NCBI RefSeq assembly: GCF_035645195.1
Contig: NZ_DASQNA010000014.1
Location: 87,565 to 151,564 of the forward strand
DNA: 64,000 nt
Reading direction: 5' to 3'
DNA from: Paenibacillus sp.
GTDB lineage: Bacteria > Bacillota > Bacilli > Paenibacillales > YIM-B00363
Positions 35,367 to 44,781 of the stretch are shown piece after piece (within the stretch, counting starts at the first letter, position 1; the number at the start of each line of letters is the position of its first letter). The translations under genes and the position numbers were made by a program. A model generated the notes under the pieces. That model was not told where the DNA came from and did not search any database. It saw only the letters and a program-made list of their open reading frames with translations.

Positions 35367-36251
35367 ATGCCGAAAGCAAGCGTCAACGGCACGATATTGC
35401 ATTATCACGTGCACGGCCGCGGAACGCCGATCGTATTTATTCATCCGCCGTTCCTGAACCGCGCCGTGTTTCGGTATCAAGAGGTGCAGCTCGTCGATCC
35501 GTTCCGAATCGTGACGTTCGATATTCGCGGGCACGGCTTCAGCCCGGCCTCGGAGGCGCCGCTCTCCTACCCGCTCATCGCGCAAGACGTCAAATCGCTG
35601 CTGGACCATTTGAATATTCGGCAAGCGTACTTGTGCGGCTATTCCGCCGGCGCAGGCGTCGCGCTCGAGACGATGCTGACGCATCCGGAGCGCATTCGCG
35701 GCGCGATTTTGGTCAGCGCGATGGCGGAGCCGAACAACATGACGGTGTTCGGGCAGCTGAGCGGGGCTTCGTCGCTGCTGAAGCTCGGGATGAAAACGAG
35801 CCTCGCGCTCGCGATCGCGAAGGCGAACGCGGACATGCGCGAGACGTTCCACAATTTGTATTACGAAGCGATTCGCGGGGATTTGGATAATTGGCGGCAG
35901 TATCACGAAGCGAGCTTAGCGTATTCCGCAATCGATCGGATCGCCAGCATCGAAGCGCCGACGCTGCTCGTGTACGGGGCGAAAGATCGCCGCTTCCACA
36001 CGCACGGAGAGCGGCTGCACGAGCTGCTGCCGGGCTCGACGCTCGCCCGCATTCCCGACGTCGACCACGCCGTTCCGACGAGAGGCTTCGAGACGTTCCA
36101 CGATCTCGTCACGAAATGGGTTATGCAGCACGAGCTGCGGGCGGCGTCGAGCGGAGCATCGCATGTGGACAAGGATTTGATCAAGAAAGCGATGGATTAC
36201 GACCTTCGCATTCCCGAAGAAGTGCTCGTCGATCACGGGCTTCGGCAGTAA
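35367..36251 (+). CDS. Alpha/beta hydrolase
   Basis: 294 residues, cytosolic. Nucleophile elbow GYSAGAG (Ser near residue 92), acid in VYGAKDRRFHTHG and His in VDHAVPTRG form the catalytic triad; an oxyanion segment IHPPFLNRAVF follows strand 3. The C-terminal 35 residues extend beyond the fold. The ATG at 35367 follows GGAAAGGAAGGGG. Substrate unknown. It ends 30 bases before a terminator. Confidence 0.88.
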   Translation: MPKASVNGTILHYHVHGRGTPIVFIHPPFLNRAVFRYQEVQLVDPFRIVTFDIRGHGFSPASEAPLSYPLIAQDVKSLLDHLNIRQAYLCGYSAGAGVALETMLTHPERIRGAILVSAMAEPNNMTVFGQLSGASSLLKLGMKTSLALAIAKANADMRETFHNLYYEAIRGDLDNWRQYHEASLAYSAIDRIASIEAPTLLVYGAKDRRFHTHGERLHELLPGSTLARIPDVDHAVPTRGFETFHDLVTKWVMQHELRAASSGASHVDKDLIKKAMDYDLRIPEEVLVDHGLRQ

Positions 36252-36280
36252 GGCTGCCGCGCGGGAGGAACTTGCGGGAC

Positions 36281-36312
36281 AAGCTGCGCATTCGTGCGCA
36301 GCTTATTTTTTT
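36281..36312 (+). terminator. Terminator before dnaB
   Basis: AAGCTGCGCA / TGCGCAGCTT with loop TTCG and ATTTTTTT after it. Confidence 0.9.
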
Positions 36313-36334
36313 GCCGCCGAAGCGGGCGGATTTA

Positions 36335-36343
36335 TGCTACAAT
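36335..36343 (+). promoter_or_regulatory. Extended -10 promoter of dnaB-dnaI
   Basis: TGC-TACAAT (TG at 36335, TACAAT 36338-36343). No good -35 at normal spacing. Confidence 0.55.
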
Positions 36344-36386
36344 GATGCGTATCGAAACTTGTCGAAGTTGAGGGGGAAGCGAGCTT

Positions 36387-37907
36387 TTGAAATTAACGAA
36401 TTTGCTGCAGCTGACGGAGCATCACACCTTCGTCGCCGTACGCCGCTTCGGACTCAGCCCCTTGGACTCCCGCATGCTTTGGTCCGCGTACCAGCCGCTG
36501 ATCGGCGGCACGGCCGCGGCTTTCTATATGACGCTGTGCTCTCTGCTTCCGTCCGACGCGTCGGGCGCGAGCGAGGCGGGGACGCTCGGCCAATTGTTTC
36601 TCGCCTGCGGGCTCGAACCGAACGAACGGGGACGCAAGCGGCTCGTCGAGGAGACGTCCAAGCTGGAGGCCGTCGGTCTGCTGCGGACGTTCCGGCTGCT
36701 CGACGGGGACGAGGTGACCGGTTACGAATTCCGCCTCGAGCCTCCGCTTACGCCGGAGAAATTTTTCGGCGTGCATCACCTGTGGCTGCTGCTGCAGGAG
36801 AAGCTCGGACCGAGCGCGGCCGAGACGGTCCGCCGTTCGTTCGTGCGCGAAGGATGGTCGCTGGCTCCCGGCGAGCGTCGGGAGGAGCTGTCGGCGCCGT
36901 TCTACGAGGTGTTCCGCCTGCACGTGCCGGCGGCCGCGGCCGTCGAGGAGGCGCCGGAGCCGGTTCCGACGGCGCCGCCGGCGGACCCGGAGGCGTTCGG
37001 GCGCGACGGCTTCCGCAGCGACGAGCTGCTGCGCCGGTTCCCGCGGTCGTCGCCGCATCGGCGCGCCGTGGAGCGGCTGCTCGCGGACGCGGGCCGGCTC
37101 GCGAAGCTGAATTATATCGCCGGCCGGTACGAGCTGACGCTGAAGCAGACGGTGTCGCTGCTCGACGAGGACGGCATGTTCGACGCGAGCGGCGCATGGC
37201 AGGAGGCGCGGTTCGAGGCGCGGGCGGCGGAGATGTACCGCGGCTCGAACGCGGCCGCGCTGCGCAAGGAGCGCACCGCGCGCAAGCAGGAGCTGGCCCG
37301 CGAGGAGCCGAGCGCCGCCGCCGAGGCGATCCCGGGGCAGGAGCGGGACGTGCCGGCGCCGTATTGGCTCGAGGTGCCGGAGCAGTTCCAAGGGCAGTGC
37401 GACGTGCGGCAGTACAACGCGATGCTTGCGAATTCGCCCTATACGCGCGTGCTGAAGCTGTTCTTCGAGCCTTCGGCGGTGCCGACGGCGGTCGAGGAGG
37501 CGTTCCTCGCGATGAGCGTCAATTACCGGCTGCCGGACGAGGTGCTGAACGTGATGATCCACTACATCCGCGCCAACGATCTCGACTGGAAGCGCAACTA
37601 TCTCGATGCGATCGCGGCGAACGTCGCGGGCAAACGGATTCGCTCGTTCGAGCACGCGGTGACGTATTTCCGCAGGGCGGAACAGACGCGCGGCGGTACT
37701 GCGCGAGGCGATGCAGCGGCGCGAAGCGATGCGCCGCGCGGCGAGGCCGTCGGGGCGGCGCCTCGCGAGCCGAAGCGGCGGGGCCGCCCGCCGGCGGCGG
37801 AGCGGCCGGTCATACCGGTCGCCCGAAGCGAAGGCGCAGCGGAGGCGACGGAGGAAGACATTCGTCGCATTATGGAAATGGCGAAGCGGCTGACGAACGG
37901 CGGCTGA
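36387..37907 (+). CDS. dnaB: Replication initiation/helicase-loading protein DnaB
   Basis: 506 residues. Gram-positive DnaB (not the helicase) is a membrane-associated protein that helps load the replicative helicase DnaC at oriC and restart sites. The N-terminus (FVAVRRFGLSPLDSRMLWSAYQPLIGG) and the DnaB_2-type domain (SPYTRVLKLFFEPSAVPTAVEE...VLNVMIHYIRANDLDW) are conserved. Two Ala/Pro-rich or Arg-rich stretches are inserted (about 185-215 and 430-485). The latter contains KRRGRPP (463-469), an AT-hook-like core. It starts at TTG 36387 after GGGGGAAG. dnaI follows 82 bases later. Confidence 0.93.
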   Translation: MKLTNLLQLTEHHTFVAVRRFGLSPLDSRMLWSAYQPLIGGTAAAFYMTLCSLLPSDASGASEAGTLGQLFLACGLEPNERGRKRLVEETSKLEAVGLLRTFRLLDGDEVTGYEFRLEPPLTPEKFFGVHHLWLLLQEKLGPSAAETVRRSFVREGWSLAPGERREELSAPFYEVFRLHVPAAAAVEEAPEPVPTAPPADPEAFGRDGFRSDELLRRFPRSSPHRRAVERLLADAGRLAKLNYIAGRYELTLKQTVSLLDEDGMFDASGAWQEARFEARAAEMYRGSNAAALRKERTARKQELAREEPSAAAEAIPGQERDVPAPYWLEVPEQFQGQCDVRQYNAMLANSPYTRVLKLFFEPSAVPTAVEEAFLAMSVNYRLPDEVLNVMIHYIRANDLDWKRNYLDAIAANVAGKRIRSFEHAVTYFRRAEQTRGGTARGDAAARSDAPRGEAVGAAPREPKRRGRPPAAERPVIPVARSEGAAEATEEDIRRIMEMAKRLTNGG

Positions 37908-37995
37908 CGGAACTCCGAGGTTTTGAACAGGGTTCCTGCGGGGCCGTTCGATAGCGTTTGCGTTTGATTATGAGGGGAAAAGGGGAGAAATGCGG

Positions 37996-38943
37996 ATGGA
38001 GTCCATGGGGAGATGGCTCGGCACCGCGTCAGGCATCGGGGAAGCGGATTGGAAACGGCAGACGATGAAAGTGCTGAACGACGGCGTCGTCGCGGCTTGG
38101 ATCGATCAGCATCCGCACATCGACCGCGAGGTGCTGGCCAAAAACGTCACCCGGCTGTACCAATACGCGAAGGAAGCGAAGGAATGCGCCCGCTGCCCTG
38201 GCCTAGAGCGCTGTCCGAACGACATGCAGGGGCATTACACGCGGCTCGTCGCGACGGGCTCGGGCGCGGAGGCGACCATTGCGGACTACAAGGTGCCGTG
38301 CGCGCTGCACCAAACGAAATCCAGCCAAGACGCGATCCGCTCCCGCATCCGCAGCTTCTACGTCGACGAGCGGGCGCTCAATCAAGAGTATTCGCCGGCG
38401 GAAATCATTCAGCGGGACACCCGGAGGGCGAGCGCCGTCGAGGCGGTCATCAAGTATGTGCTTAAGACGAAGGACCAAGGGCTGCAGCCGAACGGGCTGT
38501 ATCTGATGGGCGACTTCGGCACGGGCAAAACGTTCCTCGCCAGCTATATGCTCTACGAGCTCGCGAAATCGGGGTTCACGGGCGTCATCGTTTACATGCC
38601 GGATTTCGTCGAAGATTTGAAATCGATGTTCGGCGACGCGGACCGGCTGAAGGATACGATCGAGCTGCTGAAGGAGACCGATTTGCTCGTATTCGATGAC
38701 ATCGGCGCGGAGCATCTGAACGCATGGACGCGGGACCACGTGCTCGGCACGATTTTGAATTATCGGATGAACCGCAAGCCGACGTTCTACACGTCGAATC
38801 ACGACTTGGACGGGCTGCAGAAGCATCTCAGCTTCACGACGCGCGAAGGCGAGGACCAATACCGCGGACAGCGGGTAATGGACCGGATTCGACCGTTCGT
38901 CGAGGTCATCGAGGTCGCGGGCCGCAATCAACGGGGAACATGA
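37996..38943 (+). CDS. dnaI: Primosomal protein DnaI (helicase loader)
   Basis: 315-residue AAA+ ATPase that loads the replicative helicase. The N-terminal zinc-binding domain is seen in CARCPGLERCPNDMQGH (about residues 57-73). Walker A GDFGTGKTF lies at 172-180 and Walker B LLVFDDIGAEHL near 232. The ATG at 37996 has AGGGGAG at proper spacing; an ATG at 37990 is too close. It pairs with dnaB as in Bacillus subtilis. Confidence 0.95.
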   Translation: MESMGRWLGTASGIGEADWKRQTMKVLNDGVVAAWIDQHPHIDREVLAKNVTRLYQYAKEAKECARCPGLERCPNDMQGHYTRLVATGSGAEATIADYKVPCALHQTKSSQDAIRSRIRSFYVDERALNQEYSPAEIIQRDTRRASAVEAVIKYVLKTKDQGLQPNGLYLMGDFGTGKTFLASYMLYELAKSGFTGVIVYMPDFVEDLKSMFGDADRLKDTIELLKETDLLVFDDIGAEHLNAWTRDHVLGTILNYRMNRKPTFYTSNHDLDGLQKHLSFTTREGEDQYRGQRVMDRIRPFVEVIEVAGRNQRGT

Positions 38944-38960
38944 AAAAGGGAACATGAAAA

Positions 38961-39002
38961 AACGCCTGACGGGGATCGGCCGAGCCGATTCCGTCAGGCG
39001 TT
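38961..39002. terminator. Bidirectional terminator between dnaI and yqzM-like
   Basis: AACGCCTGACGG / CCGTCAGGCGTT over an 18-base loop. A-tract on the left gives a T-run for the minus-strand gene. Confidence 0.8.
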
Positions 39003-39026
39003 CGTTATGTTCTTGTTCATTAGGCG

Positions 39027-39164
39027 TCAGCGCGTCATGACTTGAATGACGGTCGCCACGACGGCAACGAGCAGCATGAAGCCGAACATGCCCATGAAGC
39101 CCACGCCGACGTCGAGCAAATCGTTGCGCGGCTCTTCGTTCACGTGCTGTCTCGGGTCGTTCAT
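39027..39164 (-). CDS. YqzM-like small membrane protein
   Basis: 45 residues: a polar head [15 protein letters not shown], then one membrane helix (about 18-42) of the form [13 protein letters not shown]. This matches the YqzM family (RND-x-x-D-x-GVGF pattern) of Bacillales, function unknown. GGGGGA lies six bases upstream of the ATG. Confidence 0.75.
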   Translation of the reverse strand: MNDPRQHVNEEPRNDLLDVGVGFMGMFGFMLLVAVVATVIQVMTR

Positions 39165-39272
39165 TTTCGGGTCCCCCTTTGCATTCCATGTCAACAGTAT
39201 AGAAAATCGCGATGCCCTTGTAAAGCGTCAAGGTTGTGACAATACTAAGAAGGTTCCTGCGGCCCCCCGCGG

Positions 39273-39302
39273 TTATGACGCCGCGCGTTTTTGTGGTATA
39301 CT
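39273..39302 (+). promoter_or_regulatory. trxA promoter
   Basis: TTATGA (39273-39278), 18-base spacer, extended -10 TGG-TATACT (TATACT 39297-39302). Confidence 0.5.
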
Positions 39303-39345
39303 TTGGAGTGTTGACTTATTCTCGCATGAAGGAGGTACATCGAAC

Positions 39346-39660
39346 ATGGCTATCGTAAACGTAAGCGACGATTCCTTCAAGACCGAAGTGGAAGGCTCGG
39401 GCACGGTGCTCGTCGATTTTTGGGCGCCTTGGTGCGGTCCGTGCAAAATGATCGCTCCGGTTCTCGAGGAACTCGATAAAGAAATGGGCAGCCTGAAGAT
39501 CGCGAAAGTGAACGTCGACGACAATCCGGAGTCCGCGGGCCGTTTCGGCGTTATGAGCATCCCGACGCTGATCGTCTTCAAGAACGGAGAACCGGTCGAC
39601 AAGGTGGTCGGCTTCCAATCCAAGGACGCCCTCAAGAACGTCGTCAGCCGTCATATGTAA
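39346..39660 (+). CDS. trxA: Thioredoxin
   Basis: 104 residues, canonical thioredoxin with WCGPC (Cys30, Cys33), the [10 protein letters not shown] context and [11 protein letters not shown] cis-Pro loop. Cytosolic disulfide reductant used by many reductases. GAAGGAGGT precedes the ATG. A strong terminator follows, so it is probably a single-gene transcript. Confidence 0.98.
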   Translation: MAIVNVSDDSFKTEVEGSGTVLVDFWAPWCGPCKMIAPVLEELDKEMGSLKIAKVNVDDNPESAGRFGVMSIPTLIVFKNGEPVDKVVGFQSKDALKNVVSRHM

Positions 39661-39670
39661 GGTCCTACAA

Positions 39671-39700
39671 CCCTCTCCCGTTTATGCGGGGAGGGTTTTT
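39671..39700 (+). terminator. trxA terminator
   Basis: CCCTCTCCCG / CGGGGAGGG with loop TTTATG and a T5 run. Confidence 0.9.
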
Positions 39701-39748
39701 ATTTGCCCTCGGTTCGTTCGCTGCCGCATATTTCCGACGCCTCTGCCG

Positions 39749-39777
39749 TTTGTGCGGAACCGTTTTTCGTGTACAAT
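39749..39777 (+). promoter_or_regulatory. uvrC promoter
   Basis: TTTGTG (39749-39754), 17-base spacer, TACAAT (39772-39777). Confidence 0.45.
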
Positions 39778-39830
39778 CGTTTCAGAGGAGTTCCATCGTG
39801 GGAGATGGCGGAGGAAAGGGGGACGGACGC

Positions 39831-41846
39831 GTGGACGGAACGCCGGGCCGGGATCGGGAGAAGGAGCTGGAAGCGATTCGCCATAAGCTGGCGCTGCTTC
39901 CCGACAAACCGGGTTGTTATTTGATGAAGAACGCCGAGGGCACCATTATTTACGTCGGCAAAGCGAAGGTGCTGAAAAACCGGGTGCGCTCGTATTTTAC
40001 GGGCAGCCATACGGCGAAGACGCTTCGGCTCGTGAACGACATCGTCGATTTCGAATATATCGTGACCGCGAACAACATCGAGGCCTTACTGCTCGAATGC
40101 AATTTGATCAAGCAGCACAGCCCGAAATATAACGTCCTGCTGAAGGACGACAAATCGTTCCCGTATTTGAAAATTACGAACGAAGCGCATCCGCGGCTCG
40201 AGGTGACGCGGCGGGTGCTGAAGGATAAAGCGAAATATTTCGGGCCGTACCCGAACGCGTTCGCCGCGCAGCAAACGAAGAAGCTGCTCGACCGGCTGTA
40301 CCCGCTGCGCAAGTGCAAGACGCTGCCGGATAAGGTGTGCTTGTATTATCATATCGGGCAGTGCGTCGCGCCGTGCGAGTATCCCGTCGAGAAGGCGGAG
40401 TACGAACGGATGGTCGCGGAAATTACGCGGTTTTTGAACGGCGGGCACGACGCGATCCGCAGCGAGCTGCAGGAGAAAATGGCGGCGGCGGCCGAGGAGC
40501 TGAACTTCGAGCGGGCGCGGGAGCTGCGCGACATGATCGCGGCGATCGACGCGCTGATGGAGAAGCAGACGATCACGGCGGCCGCGGCCGTCGACCGCGA
40601 CGTGTTCGGCTACGCCACCGACAAGGGCTGGATGTGCGTGCAGATCATGTACATGCGGCAGGGGAAAATGATCGAGCGGCGCGCGTCGGCGTTCCCGTAT
40701 TACGGCGAGGCGTACGAGGATTTCTTGACGTACGTCACGCAGTATTACAGCGACAACCCGGCGCTGCCGAAGGAGATTTTGCTGCCGGCGCCGCCGGAGG
40801 AGGCGGATGCCGCTGCTCCGGGGAGCGAAGGCGTTGCGGCGGCCGAAGGCGCTGCGGTCGACGGCCTCGGCGCGGGGATCGAGGGCTCCGCGGCGGCGGA
40901 TGCGGGCGACACGGCGAAGGCGTTCGAAACGTGGCTGAAAATCAAGGTGCACGTGCCGCAGCGCGGCGACAAGAAGAAGATGGTCGAGATGGCGTGCGAC
41001 AACGCCCGCGTGGCGCTGGAAGAGAAATTCCGCTTGATCGAGCGGGACGAGGAGCGCACCGTGAAGGCGGTCGAAGGGCTGGCCGAATGGATCGGGCTCG
41101 AACGGATTCATCGGATCGAAGCGTTCGACAACTCGAACATCCAAGGCACCGACCCGGTGTCGGCGATGGTCGTCTTCATCGACGGGAAGCCGGAGCGGAA
41201 GGAGTACCGGAAGTACAAAATCAAGACGGTCGTCGGACCGGACGATTACGCGACGATGCGCGAGGTCATCCGCCGGCGGTACGAACGCGTGCTGCGCGAA
41301 GGGCTGCCGCTGCCGGACCTCGTCGTCGTGGACGGCGGCAAAGGGCAAATCGCCGCGGCGGTCGACGTGCTGGAGAACGAGCTCGGCTTGTTCGTGCCGG
41401 TGTGCGGGCTCGTGAAGGACGCGAAGCATAAGACGGCGCAGCTCATGGTCGGGGATCCGCCGACGCCCGTGCCGCTGCGCCGCGACAGCCAGGAGTTTTA
41501 TTTGCTGCAGCGCATCCAGGAGGAAGTGCATCGCTTCGCGATCACGTTCCACCGGGATACGCGTTCGAAGCGTTCGTTCGCGTCGGTGCTGGACGCGATT
41601 CCGGGCATCGGCGAGAAGCGGCGGAAGCTGCTGCTTAAGCATTTTGGCAGCGTGAAGGCGATCCGCGAGGCCGACGTGGACGCGTTCCGCGGGCTCGGCT
41701 TCGGCGACAAGCTGGCGCGGCAAATCGTCGACGCGCTGCGCGGCGACGCGGAAGCGGAAGCGGCCGGCGCAGAGGCCGAAGAAGCCGCGGCGGCTGCGGC
41801 GGAGGCTGGCGAGGCCGCGGAGGCGGAAGCGACCGAGCGGGCGTAA
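39831..41846 (+). CDS. uvrC: Excinuclease ABC subunit C
   Basis: 671 residues. UvrC makes both incisions around DNA lesions in nucleotide excision repair. The GIY-YIG domain (PGCYLMKN...IIYVGKAK) is N-terminal, a UVR motif lies around residues 205-240, the RNase H-like domain carries [11 protein letters not shown] and VVDGGKGQ, and helix-hairpin-helix repeats ([13 protein letters not shown]) are near the end. Residues about 320-367 are an Ala/Gly-rich insert and the last 35 residues an Ala/Glu tail, both unusual. GTG 39831 follows AGGAAAGGGGG; GTG 39798 after GAGGAG is an equal alternative. Confidence 0.95.
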   Translation: MDGTPGRDREKELEAIRHKLALLPDKPGCYLMKNAEGTIIYVGKAKVLKNRVRSYFTGSHTAKTLRLVNDIVDFEYIVTANNIEALLLECNLIKQHSPKYNVLLKDDKSFPYLKITNEAHPRLEVTRRVLKDKAKYFGPYPNAFAAQQTKKLLDRLYPLRKCKTLPDKVCLYYHIGQCVAPCEYPVEKAEYERMVAEITRFLNGGHDAIRSELQEKMAAAAEELNFERARELRDMIAAIDALMEKQTITAAAAVDRDVFGYATDKGWMCVQIMYMRQGKMIERRASAFPYYGEAYEDFLTYVTQYYSDNPALPKEILLPAPPEEADAAAPGSEGVAAAEGAAVDGLGAGIEGSAAADAGDTAKAFETWLKIKVHVPQRGDKKKMVEMACDNARVALEEKFRLIERDEERTVKAVEGLAEWIGLERIHRIEAFDNSNIQGTDPVSAMVVFIDGKPERKEYRKYKIKTVVGPDDYATMREVIRRRYERVLREGLPLPDLVVVDGGKGQIAAAVDVLENELGLFVPVCGLVKDAKHKTAQLMVGDPPTPVPLRRDSQEFYLLQRIQEEVHRFAITFHRDTRSKRSFASVLDAIPGIGEKRRKLLLKHFGSVKAIREADVDAFRGLGFGDKLARQIVDALRGDAEAEAAGAEAEEAAAAAAEAGEAAEAEATERA

Positions 41847-41915
41847 GCGCGCTCGGTCACCGCGCCGCAAGCGCCGGTGGAGCCGACTTACAACTTAACG
41901 CGCCGCAAGCGCAAA

Positions 41916-41946
41916 CGAAAGGGCTGCCTCAGTAGGCAGCCCTTTC
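41916..41946. terminator. Bidirectional terminator between uvrC and CPBP gene
   Basis: CGAAAGGGCTGCCT / AGGCAGCCCTTTCG with a CAGT loop. Confidence 0.85.
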
Positions 41947-41951
41947 GTTGT

Positions 41952-43574
41952 TTACGCCGGCTCCGGCGGAGGCGCGGCGCGGCGGCGCAGACGTACGGCC
42001 AGCGCGACCAGCAGCGGCGACGCCAAATACAGCGCGGACAAGCCGAAGTTGGCGGCGGTCGGCGAGTTCGCCGTGATGGAGATGCCCATCCAGATCAAAT
42101 CGACGACCGCATGCGCGAACACGGCCGCGAGGAAGCCGTGCTTCAAGAAGATGTACGCGAACGCGAAGCCGAGTACGGTCACTTCGACGAGCCGCGTGTA
42201 GAACGGATAAATCGGATACTGCACGTGCCCGAGCGCCCAAATCAAGCTGCTGACGAGCACGGCGGGAACGGTGAACCGAACGAGCTTTTTCAGCGCCGGA
42301 ATGGCGAACAGCCGGTACACGCCTTCCTCGGATATGGCGGCACACCAAGCGAGCACCGGCAGCAGCGCCGGATACGCCATGTTGTTGGCCGACGTCAGCG
42401 CGTCGATCGTGTACCATGTGTCTAAGCTGTGATCGGCGGCCAGCAGCAAGATCGTCTGCAGCCCGAGCAGCACCGGGGCGAACAGATACCCTTTGCCGAC
42501 GGCGCCGAGCACGTGCGATGCGTAGCCGGGCCGCTCCGGCAGCGGCCAGACGTCCGCGTTCTGCCCCCGCATGAGCTGGTCGCCCGCGACGAGGCTGAAG
42601 TATAGCCCGATCGCGAGGGCGAGCGTCATGGCGTTGGCGAGGAATAGCATCGCGACGAGGCCGGCGATCGTTTCCGCCGGGTCGAGCTCGGCGAGCCCCC
42701 AATACGCGCCGCCGTTAATAATGTCGAGCGCCGTCGCTTTGATGCCCGGGTACATGTTGACGTTGATCGCGCAGTATAACAATCCGAACGCGAGCGCCAT
42801 GACGGCGCCGCGCGACCAGCGCACATGCTTGAGCTGGATAAGCGCGTAAATCATGGCGGCGAACTGCAGCGCTCCGCTCAGGAGCAGCCCCGCGCTGCCG
42901 AGAAGGCCGGCGAGCGTGTCCTGCTCCGCCGCCTTCGCTTCGTATTCGTCCGGCACGTCCCACAGCACGGACACCGCCGCCGCGCCTTCCGCATCGGCCC
43001 GGACGGTGAGCTCCGCCGCCGCATCGCCGAGCGCACCGCCCTCGAGCCGGTACCCGAGCTCTCCGGCTTCTTCGTCCGTCCACGCGAGCTCCGCGTTCAT
43101 CCCGGACAAGCCGAGCGCCTCTAGCGTTTCCTGTCCTATGCGTTCCAGATCGCCCGCGGAAGCCGCTTCCCCGGAACGCGCCAGCTCCCATTCGACCGGC
43201 AGCCCCGTGTACGGATTGATGTCCACGAAATGCGTAACGCCGGCGCCGACGTCTCTGACTTCGACCCGGTACGCTTCAAGAGGCAGCACCGGGCGCAACA
43301 CTTCCAACACGTCTTCCAGCAAACCGGCTTGATCGAAATAGCCGAACGCGAGCCGATCCGCCGCGTACATCGCGAACGACTTCAGCTCCGCTTCCGCGCC
43401 GATCCGCTCGCGGACGAACTGTTCGGCCGCCGCCGCGGCCGAGCCGCGGTCGACGGCGTGCTTCGCCGCGTCCGGCTGATCGCCCGAAAGCAGCGGCGCG
43501 ACATTCACCGCCAGAAACAGCGCCAAGCCGACCAGCGCGGCGATCCACAACCATCCGTTTTTAAGACGAGACAT
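41952..43574 (-). CDS. CPBP-family intramembrane metalloprotease
   Basis: 540 residues. One N-terminal helix (about 8-26), an extracytoplasmic domain of about 200 residues with PepSY-like features, then about eight membrane helices. The CPBP (Abi/Rce1) catalytic motifs are ISEEGVYRLFAIP (EExxxR), GHVQYP and FAHAVVD. Such proteases act in protein processing or bacteriocin immunity; the role is unknown here. It has a clear ATG start and its own terminator. Confidence 0.85.
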   Translation of the reverse strand: MSRLKNGWLWIAALVGLALFLAVNVAPLLSGDQPDAAKHAVDRGSAAAAAEQFVRERIGAEAELKSFAMYAADRLAFGYFDQAGLLEDVLEVLRPVLPLEAYRVEVRDVGAGVTHFVDINPYTGLPVEWELARSGEAASAGDLERIGQETLEALGLSGMNAELAWTDEEAGELGYRLEGGALGDAAAELTVRADAEGAAAVSVLWDVPDEYEAKAAEQDTLAGLLGSAGLLLSGALQFAAMIYALIQLKHVRWSRGAVMALAFGLLYCAINVNMYPGIKATALDIINGGAYWGLAELDPAETIAGLVAMLFLANAMTLALAIGLYFSLVAGDQLMRGQNADVWPLPERPGYASHVLGAVGKGYLFAPVLLGLQTILLLAADHSLDTWYTIDALTSANNMAYPALLPVLAWCAAISEEGVYRLFAIPALKKLVRFTVPAVLVSSLIWALGHVQYPIYPFYTRLVEVTVLGFAFAYIFLKHGFLAAVFAHAVVDLIWMGISITANSPTAANFGLSALYLASPLLVALAVRLRRRAAPPPEPA

Positions 43575-43656
43575 GATTTCGCTCCCAACGTTTTGTAGAT
43601 ACTAATATGGATAAGGCATTGTTATATTGTACCATAGCCGCGGAAACCCATTCACG

Positions 43657-44550
43657 CTACCCCCACAGCTTCGTCTGCTTCGCGAGCTCGATCAATTGAA
43701 CGGCCGCAGGGGACAGCGTTCCGTGCTTTGCGTAAATGAGCGACGTCGTGCGAGTGATATGAGCAATTTCCGGAATTTGCCGCACGACGACGGCATTGTC
43801 GTCAAGCAGGCTGCTCCGCAAATACGATTGGGGGAGCAGCGACGCCAAGTGGCAGGCGGACACCAACCGGACGATCACCTCGAAGGAATCGATCTCCATC
43901 TTCACGTCGGGCGTGACATTGGACGCCTCCAGCAGTTCGTCCGTCAAGACGCGGTACCACGTTCCTTGGGAAAACAGAATCATCGGCAGCCGCTGCAGAT
44001 CGGTAATCGCGAGATCCGTCTTGCCTTCGAGCGGATGGAACGCCGGCAGCACGAGCGCCAAATGGTCGTCGAACAGCGGCACGCATTCGGTGTCCGGCGT
44101 GTCGACGGCGGAGGCGACGAGGCCGATGTCGCATTTTTTCTCTTTCACGAGCGTGACGATTTCGTGCGTCTTGCCGGTGACGGCGTGGATGTCGACGTCG
44201 GGCGCGTGGCGCGTGAAGGCGGCGATCAAATCCGGCAGCGTCGATTGCAGCGTCGTGAGGCTCGCGCCGAGCGTCAGCCGCCCTCGGTTCGCCGACGTGA
44301 ATTCGCCGAGCGTCCGCAGGAAGCGGCCTTGGAGGCGGCGCATCTCGACGGCGAATTCGTAGCTGATTTGGCCGACGCGCGTCAGCTCGAGCCGCTTGCC
44401 GCGGCGGTGGAACAGCTTCACGCCGAGCTCCTCTTCGAGCGACGCGATTTTGCGCGAGAGCGCCGGCTGGCTGATGTTAAGCGCCTGAGCCGCCTTATTG
44501 ACGCTTTGGTGCTCCACGACGGCGGCCAGCGCCTGCATTTGGTCATACAC
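43657..44550 (-). CDS. LysR-family transcriptional regulator
   Basis: 297 residues. N-terminal winged helix (MQALAAVVEHQSVNKAAQALNISQPALSRKIASLEEELG) and a periplasmic-binding-like effector domain. It starts at GTG 44550 with GGGAGAG nine bases upstream. It is divergent from sdhCAB, the usual geometry for a LysR regulator and its target, and an ATAA-N7-TTAT dyad lies between. Whether it controls sdh or only itself is not shown. The ligand is unknown. Confidence 0.9.
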   Translation of the reverse strand: MYDQMQALAAVVEHQSVNKAAQALNISQPALSRKIASLEEELGVKLFHRRGKRLELTRVGQISYEFAVEMRRLQGRFLRTLGEFTSANRGRLTLGASLTTLQSTLPDLIAAFTRHAPDVDIHAVTGKTHEIVTLVKEKKCDIGLVASAVDTPDTECVPLFDDHLALVLPAFHPLEGKTDLAITDLQRLPMILFSQGTWYRVLTDELLEASNVTPDVKMEIDSFEVIVRLVSACHLASLLPQSYLRSSLLDDNAVVVRQIPEIAHITRTTSLIYAKHGTLSPAAVQLIELAKQTKLWG

Positions 44551-44577
44551 GATTCAACACTCTCCCAAGTAAAGCAT

Positions 44578-44592
44578 ATAACGTTTAGTTAT
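44578..44592. promoter_or_regulatory. ATAA-N7-TTAT dyad upstream of LysR gene and sdhC
   Basis: ATAA (44578-44581), seven bases, TTAT (44589-44592). This form is the CcpC-type LysR box of Bacillus citrate-cycle genes. Further ATAA/TTAT half-sites follow at 44610-44650. Confidence 0.5.
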
Positions 44593-44687
44593 TATTCATT
44601 ATAAGAAATCAGCACTTCCATTATAAGAGGGAACGCGTTATTATTTATTATGTGAAATTTTCATGAACGGGCGTATAGGGATCCGTA

Positions 44688-44716
44688 TTGACGGACATCC
44701 CCCGCGGGAGTAGAAT
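44688..44716 (+). promoter_or_regulatory. sdhCAB promoter
   Basis: TTGACG (44688-44693), 17-base spacer, TAGAAT (44711-44716). Strong match; 65 bases upstream of sdhC. Confidence 0.75.
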
Positions 44717-44781
44717 GGTCTACGGTTTGTCACAGGGGGACGAAACGAAACGGCGATATCAAACAGGGAGGAACAAGGAAC

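Noticed and set aside
40086..41870. 594-codon minus-strand frame opposite uvrC
   Set aside because: Shadow frame; uvrC motifs are complete on the plus strand.
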